In this document: piece by piece, positions 45,286 to 53,546 of the stretch
Layout of the letters: each line of letters opens with the position of its first letter
Position numbering within the stretch: position 1 is the first letter of the stretch
DNA from: Saccharibacillus sp. CPCC 101409
GTDB lineage: Bacteria > Bacillota > Bacilli > Paenibacillales > Paenibacillaceae
DNA: 64,000 bases
Direction: 5' to 3'
Assembly (NCBI RefSeq): GCF_030518235.1
Contig: NZ_JAULSA010000012.1
Location: 62,001-126,000 of the forward strand
Notes under the pieces: model-generated
Seen by the model: the letters and a program-made list of their open reading frames with translations, nothing else
Told to the model about the DNA's origin: nothing
Databases searched by the model: none
Position numbers and translations under genes: made by a program

Positions 45286-46236
45286 ATGACAAGTATTCGC
45301 ATTCCCGACGACGAGGCTTACGAGAACTATTACGACTACCTGGAAGCGTTTCTGATCTGGATGCAGGACGCGGGCTATACGGAATATACGCAAAAAAATT
45401 ACCTGAGCGACGTGAAGCAGTTTATCGACGCATTGAACGGCCGGGCGCTGGAAGATACGAAGAAAATCCACGTCATGTCGTTCCTGTCGAACGCAAGAAG
45501 AAGCGGGGCGGGCGATTCGACGCGCAACCGGAAGCACGCGGCGGTGCATTGTTTGTTCAAAGCGCTGGCCGAACTTGAACTGTTGGACAATAATCCGGCC
45601 GCGGGCATCAAGAAAGCCAAGACCGAGCAGAACCGCGCGCCCGTTTATATGGATGAAAAGCAGATTGCCGCATTCCTCGAATCGGTCGACGGCAAGTACC
45701 GGGAGCGCAATCTGGCGATTTTTCTGCTGATGGCCTATATGGGGCTGCGGGTCGGCGAAGTGCACGCGCTCAATCTGTCGCATTACAATGCCGACCGGCG
45801 CACGCTGCAGGTATTCGGCAAAGGGCGGAAGTGGCGCACGCTGCCGGTACCCTCGGCCGTGACCGGCGTGCTGGAAAAAGCGATCGCTCAGCGCCTGGCT
45901 CCGTGGACGGACCGCGAAGAAGCGCTGTTCGTCTCGCAAAAAGGCCGCCGCATGTCGATTCGCGCGATCCAGCAGCTGGCTTCGGATACTTTCGACCGTT
46001 TCCAGCAGGATATCGAGCCGCAGCTGCGCGTTCCGTATTCCAGCCACAAACTGCGGCACTCGTTCGCCACCATGCTGCTGCGCCGGGGCACGGATCTGCG
46101 CACGGTGCAGGAAATGCTCGGCCACTCTTCGATCCAGACGACCACCGTCTACACGCACGTCACCAGCCGCGAGAAAGAAGAAGCGATGGACCGCCTGGAT
46201 GTTAGGCTTCCCGGAGATTCGGGTAAAAACTCCTGA
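45286..46236 (+). CDS. Tyrosine recombinase, XerC/XerD-like
   Basis: 316 residues, ATG behind AAAGAAGGACGAAACGATCC. The N-terminal SAM-like core-binding domain (about 10-105; [17 protein letters not shown]) precedes a catalytic domain with Arg155 ([10 protein letters not shown]), Lys179 (FGKGRK), His254 and Arg257 ([10 protein letters not shown]), His280 (LGHSSIQTT) and nucleophile Tyr289 (VYTHV). All active-site residues are present. It is a stand-alone Xer-size enzyme without phage or transposase neighbours. It lies beside dif-like site e and is the obvious candidate to act on sites a-e. Confidence 0.93.
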   Translation: MTSIRIPDDEAYENYYDYLEAFLIWMQDAGYTEYTQKNYLSDVKQFIDALNGRALEDTKKIHVMSFLSNARRSGAGDSTRNRKHAAVHCLFKALAELELLDNNPAAGIKKAKTEQNRAPVYMDEKQIAAFLESVDGKYRERNLAIFLLMAYMGLRVGEVHALNLSHYNADRRTLQVFGKGRKWRTLPVPSAVTGVLEKAIAQRLAPWTDREEALFVSQKGRRMSIRAIQQLASDTFDRFQQDIEPQLRVPYSSHKLRHSFATMLLRRGTDLRTVQEMLGHSSIQTTTVYTHVTSREKEEAMDRLDVRLPGDSGKNS

Positions 46237-46328
46237 ACGCGAAAAAGGCCGGATGCGGCCAATCGTCATTATGTACGATATTTGCATAGGAGCGCATAAC
46301 GCGCAACCCAAATAGGGAGGTCATTGCG

Positions 46329-46697
46329 ATGGGATTCAATCTTGGAGGACTCGGCGATCTGATCGGCAAAATTCAGGGAGGTTCGAACGCGGGCGGTACG
46401 GGAGGCGGACTCGGCGGATTGTCGGAACTGCTGAACAAGCTGCCGATGGGCGAACTGCTGCAAAAGCTTCCGCTGGAACAACTGCTGAATTCCGACTTCG
46501 TAAAGCAGCATACGCCTTTCGGCTCCGTAGCCGAGATGCTGCAAAAATTCGGAGTCGGCGGCAGCGACCCGAACGCGCTGCAAAGCGTTCCGCCGCAGGA
46601 ACTGGACGAGAAAGTCAAAGCCAACACCCAGTTCGGCTCCATGCAGGAACTGCTGCAAAAAGGCCTGGAGTTCATGCAGAACCGCCAAGGGAAATAA
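46329..46697 (+). CDS. Gly/Leu-rich protein with a duplicated C-terminal motif
   Basis: 122 residues, ATG behind AGGGAGGTCATTGCG. A Gly-rich N-terminal third (GGSNAGGTGGGLGGL) is followed by Leu-rich helices. The motif TPFGSVAEMLQKF recurs as TQFGSMQELLQKG, about 40 residues apart. There is no signal peptide or recognised family. It may be a small structural or spore-associated protein, but this is a guess. Confidence 0.72.
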   Translation: MGFNLGGLGDLIGKIQGGSNAGGTGGGLGGLSELLNKLPMGELLQKLPLEQLLNSDFVKQHTPFGSVAEMLQKFGVGGSDPNALQSVPPQELDEKVKANTQFGSMQELLQKGLEFMQNRQGK

Positions 46698-46746
46698 GAT
46701 TTTCTTTACCTTTTCTATTTTCCCTCCCTTTTCTTAAAGAGGGCGT

Positions 46747-46777
46747 AAAACCGCAGCCGAGCGCTGCGGTTTTTTTA
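46747..46777 (+). terminator. Intrinsic terminator after the Gly/Leu-rich gene
   Basis: AAAACCGCAGC pairs with GCTGCGGTTTT and runs into seven T. Confidence 0.88.
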
Positions 46778-46970
46778 TTGAAGAATTCCTGTTTTTTAAG
46801 AAGCCGGCTAGCGGAGGGGGAGATTCAGTGGAGGAACGATAGTGTTCGCCTTTGAAATCGGGAAGATTCCATAAAATCTAATTAGTCTCTTCCCGATTTC
46901 AACACGCGACCGAAACGAATCTCCCCCGCAGCCTCCAAGGCTTCTTATACACGAACAGGACTTTCTCAAC
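46777..46970. repeat. 194-bp imperfect palindromic element 2
   Basis: The two halves are inverted copies of about 90 bases. Matched blocks from the outside in: TCCTGTT with AACAGGA, AAGAAGCC with GGCTTCTT, GGGGGAGATTC with GAATCTCCCCC, and TGAAATCGGGAAGA with TCTTCCCGATTTCA. The right tip GGACTTTCTCAAC is identical to the right tip of element 1 (23985-24169), although the interiors differ. Non-coding; it fills the gap 46698-47162 together with two terminators. Confidence 0.8.
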
Positions 46971-46981
46971 CTATCAAAACC

Positions 46982-47004
46982 AAAGCCGAGAGATGCGGCT
47001 TTTT
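46982..47004 (+). terminator. Hairpin with T run after palindromic element 2
   Basis: AAAGCCG, 7-base loop, CGGCTTTTT. Confidence 0.7.
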
Positions 47005-47162
47005 CCCGCCCGCTCATTGTCCATTCGTCCCGCTCGTGCTATCGTAGGCAGACAGGCATTTTTTTGCCGGAACGTTTACAAGCACAAACGGGCACACTAT
47101 TTACAGGCAGCCGGAGAGCGGCGCGTATGCGCGCGGCGGCGAAGGCGGAAGGAGCGGCAGAC

Positions 47163-48254
47163 ATGCGTTTCGATATCGAATACCTGTCTTTTTTCGTGAT
47201 CCAGGTCGAAGGACGCGAAGGGCAGGGAGCGAGGGGATATAAGCATTACCAGACGATGGACGATTACGATTACGAGGACAGCCCGGTGAAGAAATTCCTG
47301 GACGGGGAATTCTCGCGGACGGCCAAACGCAAAGTGGAGAAAAATCCGCTGACGGAACAGGCGCCGACCAAGATCGGAGCGTTTATCGTCGAACCCGGCT
47401 ACGAGCTGGACAGCAACCCGAACTTCAACATGCTCAACCGGATGCGGACCGCGGACGGCAAAGAAGATTTCAAAAACGCCTGCGACGACGTCGTGCGAAA
47501 CTATTTGGACACGGGTTCGGTGCGCGGGGGAGCGCTGATCCTGACCCGGGCCAAACTGACGACGCATTCGGACGATCCGTTTATCTTCGTGATGAAATGC
47601 GACTTCGAGAACAAGATCGCGCGCATTTCCGACGAGCAAAACCTGATTGACGAAGTGGAGATGGCGATCAGCACCAAAAGCATCAAGTCGATTATGTATC
47701 CGCATATGCCGGAACCGGGCATGACCGAAGAGTGGGAACTCAAGATCCATCAGCCGTCGCACGCGCGTTATTTCGAAGACTTCCTCAAATTCGTCGTGTA
47801 CGAGCAGTCCGTGCCGGAGATCGTGACGGAGCGGGTGATGGAATACGTGCAGAGCTACGTCGAAGAGAAATGGCCCGACGAAAGCAGCGAAGAACGCCAG
47901 CGCGAAGAACACGATCTGGAGCTGTGGACGGCCAGCGACAAGCGCGATCTCCAGGGAAAATGGGAGCCGGAGCAGGTCATGGAAGCGGCCGAGCGGATTA
48001 CCGAACTCCAGCCGGAGATCGAAGTGCGCTTCAAACTCGGCAACAGCCAGGTCAAAGGACTGCTGGCGGACTTCGGCTACGGCGTGCATATTACCCGGCT
48101 GAACGGCCGCTACGCGGTGATTCTGGAAGGCGAATCGTTCGTGTTCGACAAAGGGCATTCGCCGGTCGAGCTGCTTCAGCCGCAGCCGTTCGAAGAAGTG
48201 GCGAAGCGTCTGCTCGAACGCAGGGAAGAACCGGACGACGGGCTGCCGTATTGA
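47163..48254 (+). CDS. DUF3900-family protein
   Basis: 363 residues from the ATG at 47163 behind GGAAGGAGCGGCAGAC; the frame is open 33 codons further upstream but without a site. It starts RFDIEYLSFFVIQVEG and has GYKHYQT, KKFLDGEF, PTKIGAFIVEPGYEL, DPFIFVMKCDFENKIARISDE and HQPSHARYFEDFLKFV, all of which I associate with the DUF3900 family of Bacilli. There is no signal peptide; it is a cytoplasmic protein of unknown function. Confidence 0.88.
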   Translation: MRFDIEYLSFFVIQVEGREGQGARGYKHYQTMDDYDYEDSPVKKFLDGEFSRTAKRKVEKNPLTEQAPTKIGAFIVEPGYELDSNPNFNMLNRMRTADGKEDFKNACDDVVRNYLDTGSVRGGALILTRAKLTTHSDDPFIFVMKCDFENKIARISDEQNLIDEVEMAISTKSIKSIMYPHMPEPGMTEEWELKIHQPSHARYFEDFLKFVVYEQSVPEIVTERVMEYVQSYVEEKWPDESSEERQREEHDLELWTASDKRDLQGKWEPEQVMEAAERITELQPEIEVRFKLGNSQVKGLLADFGYGVHITRLNGRYAVILEGESFVFDKGHSPVELLQPQPFEEVAKRLLERREEPDDGLPY

Positions 48255-48363
48255 GCTCGGGTAAACGGCGGATTTAACCGGCCGCTGCGGGCTAAACCCG
48301 CTTTCGGCGACGACAGCAAGCAGTAGAAAAAGCACGGCAGCAGGAGCGCGCAGCAAGAGGGGG

Positions 48364-49479
48364 ATGCTTTTGACGGATAGAAACGGACGGGATTCGTTCA
48401 AGAAAATCGGGCGGGAGAAGCCGGACGGGATTACGTTCCTGTCCGGATGCGAGAGCGCCGATTACGGCGCCGCCGCGCTGGAAGCGATCGCCCGCCGGCG
48501 GCCGGAGATCGATCCGGCGGAGCTGCTTCCGCTGAGCGCGTTGAAGCTGGGAGACGAAGAAGTGCTGCTGGAATACGGGCGGCAGCACCGGGGGATTCCG
48601 CTTTACCAGGAGCACCGGGTCTTTGTGCGGATGGACCCGGATGGCGGACTGCGGGATCTGCGGGCGAACTGGCCGCTCTGCCGCTTCGAAGAACCGCCGG
48701 GCGAAGGCTTCGCGAAGCCGGCGGGCATGGGCGGGAACCGCGGCGCGTCATGCCTGCGCGGCGCCTATGCGCTTGAAGCGTCGTCGGAAGCGCCGCTTTA
48801 CCTGTTTCCGCCGCGGATGGTCGACCGCGGCGGCGAGCGGGTGGTGCGCAGGGCCGGGCTGGGGCCCTGGGAATGGCTCGATCTGCGGGCGGCCGCGGCC
48901 GCCAGGCGGAATTCCCGGGAGCCGCGGCGCGCGGTTCGCGGCGGCGGTTCGTCCGGCGGCGAAGGAAGCGCAGCTGAGCCGCTGGACCGGGAAGAGCAGC
49001 GGCGCGTCCGAGCGGCCGTGCTCGCTTATCTGGCGCGGCGCAGCCGGCCGCGCGGGTTTCGCTGGGCTTTCCTGGCCGGCCGGGAAGCCTCGTCTTTTCG
49101 CCCCGTGGACGGCGGCTGCGTCCATGTGCGGGCATACCGGCTGGCGAACGGCCTGCCGGTGCTCGGAGGCAGCCTCGACCTGTACGTCGAGCGCGGAAGC
49201 GGACGGCTGCTGTCCGCTTCCGACGAGCTTTCGTTTCGCCGGTCGAGTCCCGAGGGTCTCGCCGGGACTCTCCTGAAGCCGAAGCTCAAAGAGGGCGAAG
49301 CCTGGGAAAGCCTACGCGATACGATCCGCGCGGTCCCCGTGTACGACGCGCGTCCCTCGCCGGAAGACCGCAGCGGCGGCGCTCCGCGCACAGCCTCTTT
49401 TGTCTGGCTGGAAGAGAGTCCGTTCGTCTACGACGCCGCGGCCGGGCGGCTGATCGAGGCCCGGCCGATCCGGCTGTGA
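48364..49479 (+). CDS. Arg/Gly-rich protein of unknown function (YcdB-like strands)
   Basis: 371 residues. ATG 48364 directly abuts GAGGGGG, whereas TTG 48370 (codon 3) has better spacing, so translation may begin there. Very GC-rich with an Arg/Gly/Ala-rich low-complexity middle (about 180-210). Two segments read like repeat strands of YcdB/PepSY-type proteins: HRVFVRMDPDGGLRDLRANW and VHVRAYRLANGLPVLGG with SLDLYVERGSGRLLSASDE. There is no signal peptide. The assignment is weak. Confidence 0.6.
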   Translation: MLLTDRNGRDSFKKIGREKPDGITFLSGCESADYGAAALEAIARRRPEIDPAELLPLSALKLGDEEVLLEYGRQHRGIPLYQEHRVFVRMDPDGGLRDLRANWPLCRFEEPPGEGFAKPAGMGGNRGASCLRGAYALEASSEAPLYLFPPRMVDRGGERVVRRAGLGPWEWLDLRAAAAARRNSREPRRAVRGGGSSGGEGSAAEPLDREEQRRVRAAVLAYLARRSRPRGFRWAFLAGREASSFRPVDGGCVHVRAYRLANGLPVLGGSLDLYVERGSGRLLSASDELSFRRSSPEGLAGTLLKPKLKEGEAWESLRDTIRAVPVYDARPSPEDRSGGAPRTASFVWLEESPFVYDAAAGRLIEARPIRL

Positions 49480-49700
49480 CGGATTCGCCCGATGATCGCA
49501 TTGGCGCTCGTACCGGACAGCTGCGGGACGCCGGTGTGGAGCGTTACAACGAAGTGAAGCTGCCGTGCCTGCTCGCGCGAAAACCGGCGGCTCGGCGCGG
49601 TAGCACCGCGATACGTATTATGTTTCGCGATATTGCTCTTATTCCCTGTTCTCGCGGTTTCGAAATACCCCCGATTTATCCGGAAAGAGAAACGCAAAAC
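49480..49700. other. Gap before the ldh terminator
   Basis: No gene, RNA or repeat that I can support. It contains one T-box-like dodecamer (around 49600), discussed and rejected. Confidence 0.5.
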
Positions 49701-49751
49701 AAAAAGAGACGGTCCCGCCGGTGTTACGGCTTGCGGGAGCGTCTCTTTTTT
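49701..49751. terminator. Bidirectional terminator downstream of ldh
   Basis: AAAAAGAGACG pairs with CGTCTCTTTTT, with an inner TCCCGC/GCGGGA pair. Confidence 0.9.
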
Positions 49752-49779
49752 GCTTTTTTCGAAGCTCAAAATGAAAAAC

Positions 49780-50709
49780 TTACAGATTGACCTTCGCGAT
49801 CTCGGACTTGAGCTTCTCGGCCGAAGCGTTCAGCAGCTCAAGTTCCTTGTCGTTCATCGGGATCTCCAGATGCTCGCGCACGCCGGTGCTGTCCACGACG
49901 CACGGCAGACCGAGGTAGACGTCGGAGATGCCGTGGTAGTTGTCCAGCAGCGTGGAAACGTTGAGCACGGAGCTTTCGTTCTGGAGAATCGCCGTTACGA
50001 TCCGGTCCAGCGCCAGGGCGATCGCGTAATACGTCGATCCTTTGGCGTTGATGATCGCGTAAGCGGCGTTCTTGGTATTCTCGAAGATTTCGTCCTGCTC
50101 GCTTTCGGGCAGATTGAGCGCCGCGCCCGCGACGTTCGCCATGCTCCATACCGGCAGCTCGGAATCGCCGTGCTCGCCGATGATGTGGGCGTGGATACTG
50201 CGCGGATCGAGATGCTTCTGCTGGCCGATCAGGTAGCGGAAGCGCGCGCTGTCGAGCAGGGTGCCGGAGCCGATAACGCGATGCGCCGGCCAGCCGCTCT
50301 TTTTGTACGAAACGTAAGAAAGGATATCGACCGGGTTCGTGGCGACCAGGATAATGCCGTTATCGTTGTATTTGACGATATTGCCGATGATCTGGTCGAA
50401 GATGCCCGCGTTGCGGTTGAGCAGATCGATCCGCGTTTCGCCGGGACGCTGCGCGGCGCCGGCCGCGATAATGATGACCGCGGCGTCTTTGCAGTCGGAA
50501 TAATCGCCGGCCCAGACTTTGACGCCGCCGACGAACGGAAGGCCGTGGTTCATATCGAGCGCCTGTCCGAGCGCAAGCTCTTTGTTGACGTCGATCAGAA
50601 CCAGCTCCGTCATCCGCTGCCTCAGCAGCAGGGTATACGCGGTAGTGGCTCCTACGTCGCCCGTGCCGATTACGACGACACGGCGGGAACGCGAGGAAAT
50701 CGTGGTCAT
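49780..50709 (-). CDS. ldh: L-lactate dehydrogenase
   Basis: 309 residues from the ATG at 50709 (GGAG 10 bases upstream). NAD-binding motif GTGDVGATTAY, substrate Arg in AQRPGETRIDL, ATNPVDILSYV, and the catalytic His in IIGEHGDSELPVWS. Reduces pyruvate to L-lactate with NADH in the cytoplasm. The gene is divergent from lrgAB and has its own promoter with a downstream inverted repeat, which suggests regulated expression under fermentative conditions. Confidence 0.97.
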   Translation of the reverse strand: MTTISSRSRRVVVIGTGDVGATTAYTLLLRQRMTELVLIDVNKELALGQALDMNHGLPFVGGVKVWAGDYSDCKDAAVIIIAAGAAQRPGETRIDLLNRNAGIFDQIIGNIVKYNDNGIILVATNPVDILSYVSYKKSGWPAHRVIGSGTLLDSARFRYLIGQQKHLDPRSIHAHIIGEHGDSELPVWSMANVAGAALNLPESEQDEIFENTKNAAYAIINAKGSTYYAIALALDRIVTAILQNESSVLNVSTLLDNYHGISDVYLGLPCVVDSTGVREHLEIPMNDKELELLNASAEKLKSEIAKVNL

Positions 50710-50740
50710 GTTCAATTCACTCCATTTCTTCGTCTTTGGA

Positions 50741-50762
50741 TAAGAGAATCGAATTTCTCTTA
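50741..50762. promoter_or_regulatory. Inverted repeat downstream of the ldh promoter
   Basis: TAAGAGAA, six bases, TTCTCTTA: a perfect 8-base inverted repeat located just after the expected ldh transcription start, an operator-like position. It does not match the Rex consensus (TTGTGAAA type). Confidence 0.5.
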
Positions 50763-50772
50763 ACTTTTAACC

Positions 50773-50801
50773 ACTTTACACGGCGAATGATCTTCTGTCA
50801 C
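50773..50801 (-). promoter_or_regulatory. ldh promoter
   Basis: On the minus strand: -35 GTGACA, 17-base spacer, -10 TAAAGT. Confidence 0.5.
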
Positions 50802-50909
50802 GGAAATGTGCAAAAAGTCTTTGCGCGAACGATGTCGGTTTTTGTTATAATAAAAAAATGTTTGGACAAGCATTATCACGTAAAAATCGTTGGAAAAGAG
50901 GTTAAACGT

Positions 50910-51278
50910 ATGCGCGGATTCGCGATTCTGCTCGGATTCAGTCTGGCCGGCGCGCTGCTGCACGATACGCTGCATCTGCCGCTGCCGGGCAATGTGATCG
51001 GCCTGCTGCTGTTTCTGGCCGCTTTGTTCGGCAAAGTCGTCAAACTGGAATGGGTGGAGGCGTCGGCCGACCTGCTGACGGGTCATCTGCTGCTTTTTTT
51101 TATTCCGTATGTGATCGGGGCCGCGGCGCTGATTCCGTTTATGGGCCATAATGCGGTTTCCATTATCGTCGGGGTGGTTGGCAGCACGCTCGCAGTACTC
51201 TGGGTAACAGGCACGGTCGCGGCCAAAACGGCGCCGAAAAGCGGGGAGGAGGCGCGGGATGAACGACTTTCTGCATGA
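50910..51278 (+). CDS. lrgA: LrgA/CidA-family membrane protein
   Basis: 122 residues from the ATG at 50910 behind AAAAGAGG. Four hydrophobic helices; the family phrases LPGNVIGLLLFLAAL, LLTGHLLLFFIPYVIG and VGSTLAVLWVTG are clear. LrgA/CidA proteins form membrane complexes with LrgB/CidB that affect murein hydrolase activity, and related pairs transport pyruvate. TATAAT at 50846 may be its -10 box. Overlaps lrgB by 20 bases. Confidence 0.9.
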   Translation: MRGFAILLGFSLAGALLHDTLHLPLPGNVIGLLLFLAALFGKVVKLEWVEASADLLTGHLLLFFIPYVIGAAALIPFMGHNAVSIIVGVVGSTLAVLWVTGTVAAKTAPKSGEEARDERLSA

Positions 51279-51945
51279 TCCTCTTTTCGGGCTTGCACTG
51301 ACGATCGGCGCGTACGCAGCGGCGAGAGCGATACACCGCCGCGTACGCTGGCTGCATCCGATTCTCAGCAGCAGCGCGATCATCCTGATCGTTCTGGGGC
51401 TGCTGCGTTTCAATATCGCCGACTATCAAAGCGAGATCGGCATGCTGACCGTGCTGCTCGGTCCCGCCACGGTTGCGCTGGGCGTACCGATCTACAAGCA
51501 TCGCCGCTTGATCCGCGAACGCATGAAGTCGGTATTCGTCTCGGTGCTCGCGGGCTCGGTTACGGGCATCGCCAGCGCGGCGCTGCTTGTGTATATCGCC
51601 CGCGGCTCGCACGAGGTGCTGCTCAGCATGCTGCCCAAATCGGTCAGCTCGCCGATCGGCATCGAGATCTCGCGGACGCTCGGCGGGACGCCCGAGCTCT
51701 CGGTGATGTTCAGCGTCGTTACAGGCGTGCTGGGGGGCGTGGCCGGACCGCTGTTCCTGCGCAGAGCGGGTCTCGGCGATCCCGTTTCTTTCGGCCTGGC
51801 CATGGGCGGCGCTGCGCACGGATTCGGAACCGCGCGCAGCCTGCAGGAATCGGAAACGGCCGGCAGCTTCAGCGCGCTGGCGATGGGTCTTTCGGGCATC
51901 GTGACTTCGATCTTGTTTATCCCGCTGTATCTCTGGCTCGGCTGA
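51259..51945 (+). CDS. lrgB: LrgB/CidB-family membrane protein
   Basis: 228 residues, six to seven hydrophobic helices. The hallmark segments are FNIADYQSEIGMLTVLLGPATVALGVP (about residues 50-75), LPKSVSSPIGIEIS, GGVAGPLF and GGAAHGFGTARSLQE. It is the partner of LrgA; the 20-base overlap implies coupled translation. The position opposite ldh favours a role in pyruvate or lactate-linked overflow rather than only autolysis control (inference from PftAB-type systems). Confidence 0.93.
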   Translation: MNDFLHDPLFGLALTIGAYAAARAIHRRVRWLHPILSSSAIILIVLGLLRFNIADYQSEIGMLTVLLGPATVALGVPIYKHRRLIRERMKSVFVSVLAGSVTGIASAALLVYIARGSHEVLLSMLPKSVSSPIGIEISRTLGGTPELSVMFSVVTGVLGGVAGPLFLRRAGLGDPVSFGLAMGGAAHGFGTARSLQESETAGSFSALAMGLSGIVTSILFIPLYLWLG

Positions 51946-52041
51946 TAGCGGGCAAGCTTGAGACGCCCCCGGGGTTTTGTGCTATAATGACGAAGGATTG
52001 CGCTCCGTGCGAAATTATTGGAACAAAGGGGGCGAGTTGCG

Positions 52042-53328
52042 ATGCGGTTCAAGCGAAGGGTTCTTCTGCCTCTGCTTGCCTTGCTGATCGTAATCGGCGG
52101 CTGCAGCGAAGAGAGCGCGAAGCCGGAAACTTCTTCCGAAACCGCCGTGGAACCGGACAAAGCGGACGACGGCGGCCAGACCATAACACTCGTCGAGCCC
52201 GAAGAGGGCGGCGGCGACAACGAACATGAAAAATACGTGGTGCAGACGAGGCTGACGGAGCTTCATTTGTTCGACGATACTACGGGGATGGCCTGGGGAC
52301 TGACGCGCAGCGCGCTGCGAATCTACCTGACCGCCAACAACGGCAAGAACTGGATCGCGCTCTCTCCTTCGGAGCAGGTCGAGTTTTCGTCGCTTCCCGC
52401 ATATGGAGAAGGAATGTTTTTTACGGACGCGAAGCACGGCTGGATCGTTCGCAGCGCAGGAGCCTCGGACGAAACGCTGGTGCTGCGCACCGTGGACGGG
52501 GGAGAGAACTGGTCGATCGCGACGCTGGGGCGCACGGACGAGACGCCGACTTCCCTGTACTTTAGCGACCGCAATCACGGCTGGCTGCTGCTGACGAAGA
52601 CGTCGGCCAACGCCGGGCGCGAAGACAAGACGCTGTACCGGACGATCGACGGAGGCGAAAGCTGGAGAGCGGTCATGCGCACCGTCGGCGGCACGCAGCC
52701 GGCCGGTTCGGAATACCCGCTGCCGGATCTCGGTTATGTGTCGGGAATGGTGTTCCAGAGCGCAAGCGCCGGCTACGCGACCATGCTTGAGCTCGGCAAG
52801 CCGTCGCTTTACCGGACAAGCGACGCGGGCCGCAATTGGAAAAAGGCGTCGAACTTCTTCTCCGCCGAAGATCCGATCGGCAGCTGCGACGCTTATATGA
52901 GCGGCAAACCGCAGTCGTACCGGGCGGGCGGACAGGGTTCCTGGATTCCGATCGGCTGCAAACAGCGCGACACGGTGAAATACAACGGGTACTTTTCGCA
53001 AAACGGGGGAGCGGGCTGGAAGTTCGTTTCGTTCGATCTGCCGGCGCAGCAGTCGCTCAACCAAACGATCGCGCCGTTCTTCCTCGACCGGATGAACGGA
53101 TGGCAGGTACGAGGCAATCGCCTGTACCGGACTTTCGACGGCGGAACCGCCTGGAAGACACTGCCGGCGAGCGACAAGCTGGCCGAACAGATGGAGAAAT
53201 ACCCGGAAGTGTTCCGGCTGCAGTTCGTCTCGCAGAAGGTCGGCTGGATTCTGATCGGTAAAACGGAAATCCGGCGCTCGCTGCTGCTGCAAACTTTGGA
53301 TGGCGGCGTCACCTGGAAAGTGCTGTAG
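52042..53328 (+). CDS. Lipoprotein with Ycf48/BNR-type beta-propeller repeats
   Basis: 428 residues from the ATG at 52042 behind AAAGGGGGCGAG. The signal peptide ends in the lipobox IGGC. After an acidic linker, repeats of the form 'GWxxxx..lyrTxDGGxxW' occur at least five times (VLRTVDGGENWS, LYRTIDGGESWR, LYRTSDAGRNWKK, LYRTFDGGTAWKT, LLQTLDGGVTWKV). This is a cell-surface propeller of the Ycf48/photosystem-assembly-like or sialidase-repeat type without enzymatic residues. Function unknown. Confidence 0.88.
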   Translation: MRFKRRVLLPLLALLIVIGGCSEESAKPETSSETAVEPDKADDGGQTITLVEPEEGGGDNEHEKYVVQTRLTELHLFDDTTGMAWGLTRSALRIYLTANNGKNWIALSPSEQVEFSSLPAYGEGMFFTDAKHGWIVRSAGASDETLVLRTVDGGENWSIATLGRTDETPTSLYFSDRNHGWLLLTKTSANAGREDKTLYRTIDGGESWRAVMRTVGGTQPAGSEYPLPDLGYVSGMVFQSASAGYATMLELGKPSLYRTSDAGRNWKKASNFFSAEDPIGSCDAYMSGKPQSYRAGGQGSWIPIGCKQRDTVKYNGYFSQNGGAGWKFVSFDLPAQQSLNQTIAPFFLDRMNGWQVRGNRLYRTFDGGTAWKTLPASDKLAEQMEKYPEVFRLQFVSQKVGWILIGKTEIRRSLLLQTLDGGVTWKVL

Positions 53329-53348
53329 CGAAGAAACCGAGCAGCAAG

Positions 53349-53381
53349 AAAACGTCCCTGAACAAAAAGGGGCGTTTTTTT
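53349..53381 (+). terminator. Intrinsic terminator after the propeller lipoprotein gene
   Basis: AAAACGTCCC pairs with GGGGCGTTTT and continues into T. Confidence 0.85.
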
Positions 53382-53398
53382 AATTTTTCTTTTGTTAT

Positions 53399-53414
53399 TG
53401 TGAAAAAAATCACA
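53399..53414. promoter_or_regulatory. Perfect FNR/CRP-type box
   Basis: TGTGA, six A, TCACA: exact match to the B. subtilis FNR consensus. With TATTTT at 53436-53441 as -10 box, the expected start at about 53448 places the box centre at -41.5, the class II activator position. Confidence 0.75.
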
Positions 53415-53546
53415 TAAATCTTTCGAGAAATCTGTTATTTTTTAAATATAAAGAATGCAACAAAACGAAGCGGCACAACGAAACATCCGACAAGACAAGC
53501 GAGAAATAAGCCAAAGGCTTTTAACTTAAACGAGGAGTGATCGATT

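Noticed and set aside
47064..47162. N-terminal extension of the DUF3900 protein by 33 residues
   Set aside because: It lacks a binding site and is Arg/Ala-rich translation of the leader; the family begins at RFDIEYLSFF.
49599..49611. T-box-like core GGTAGCACCGCG upstream of a strong terminator
   Set aside because: One mismatch to GGTGGCACCGCG, but no stem I/specifier features upstream and no plus-strand gene behind the terminator; probably chance.
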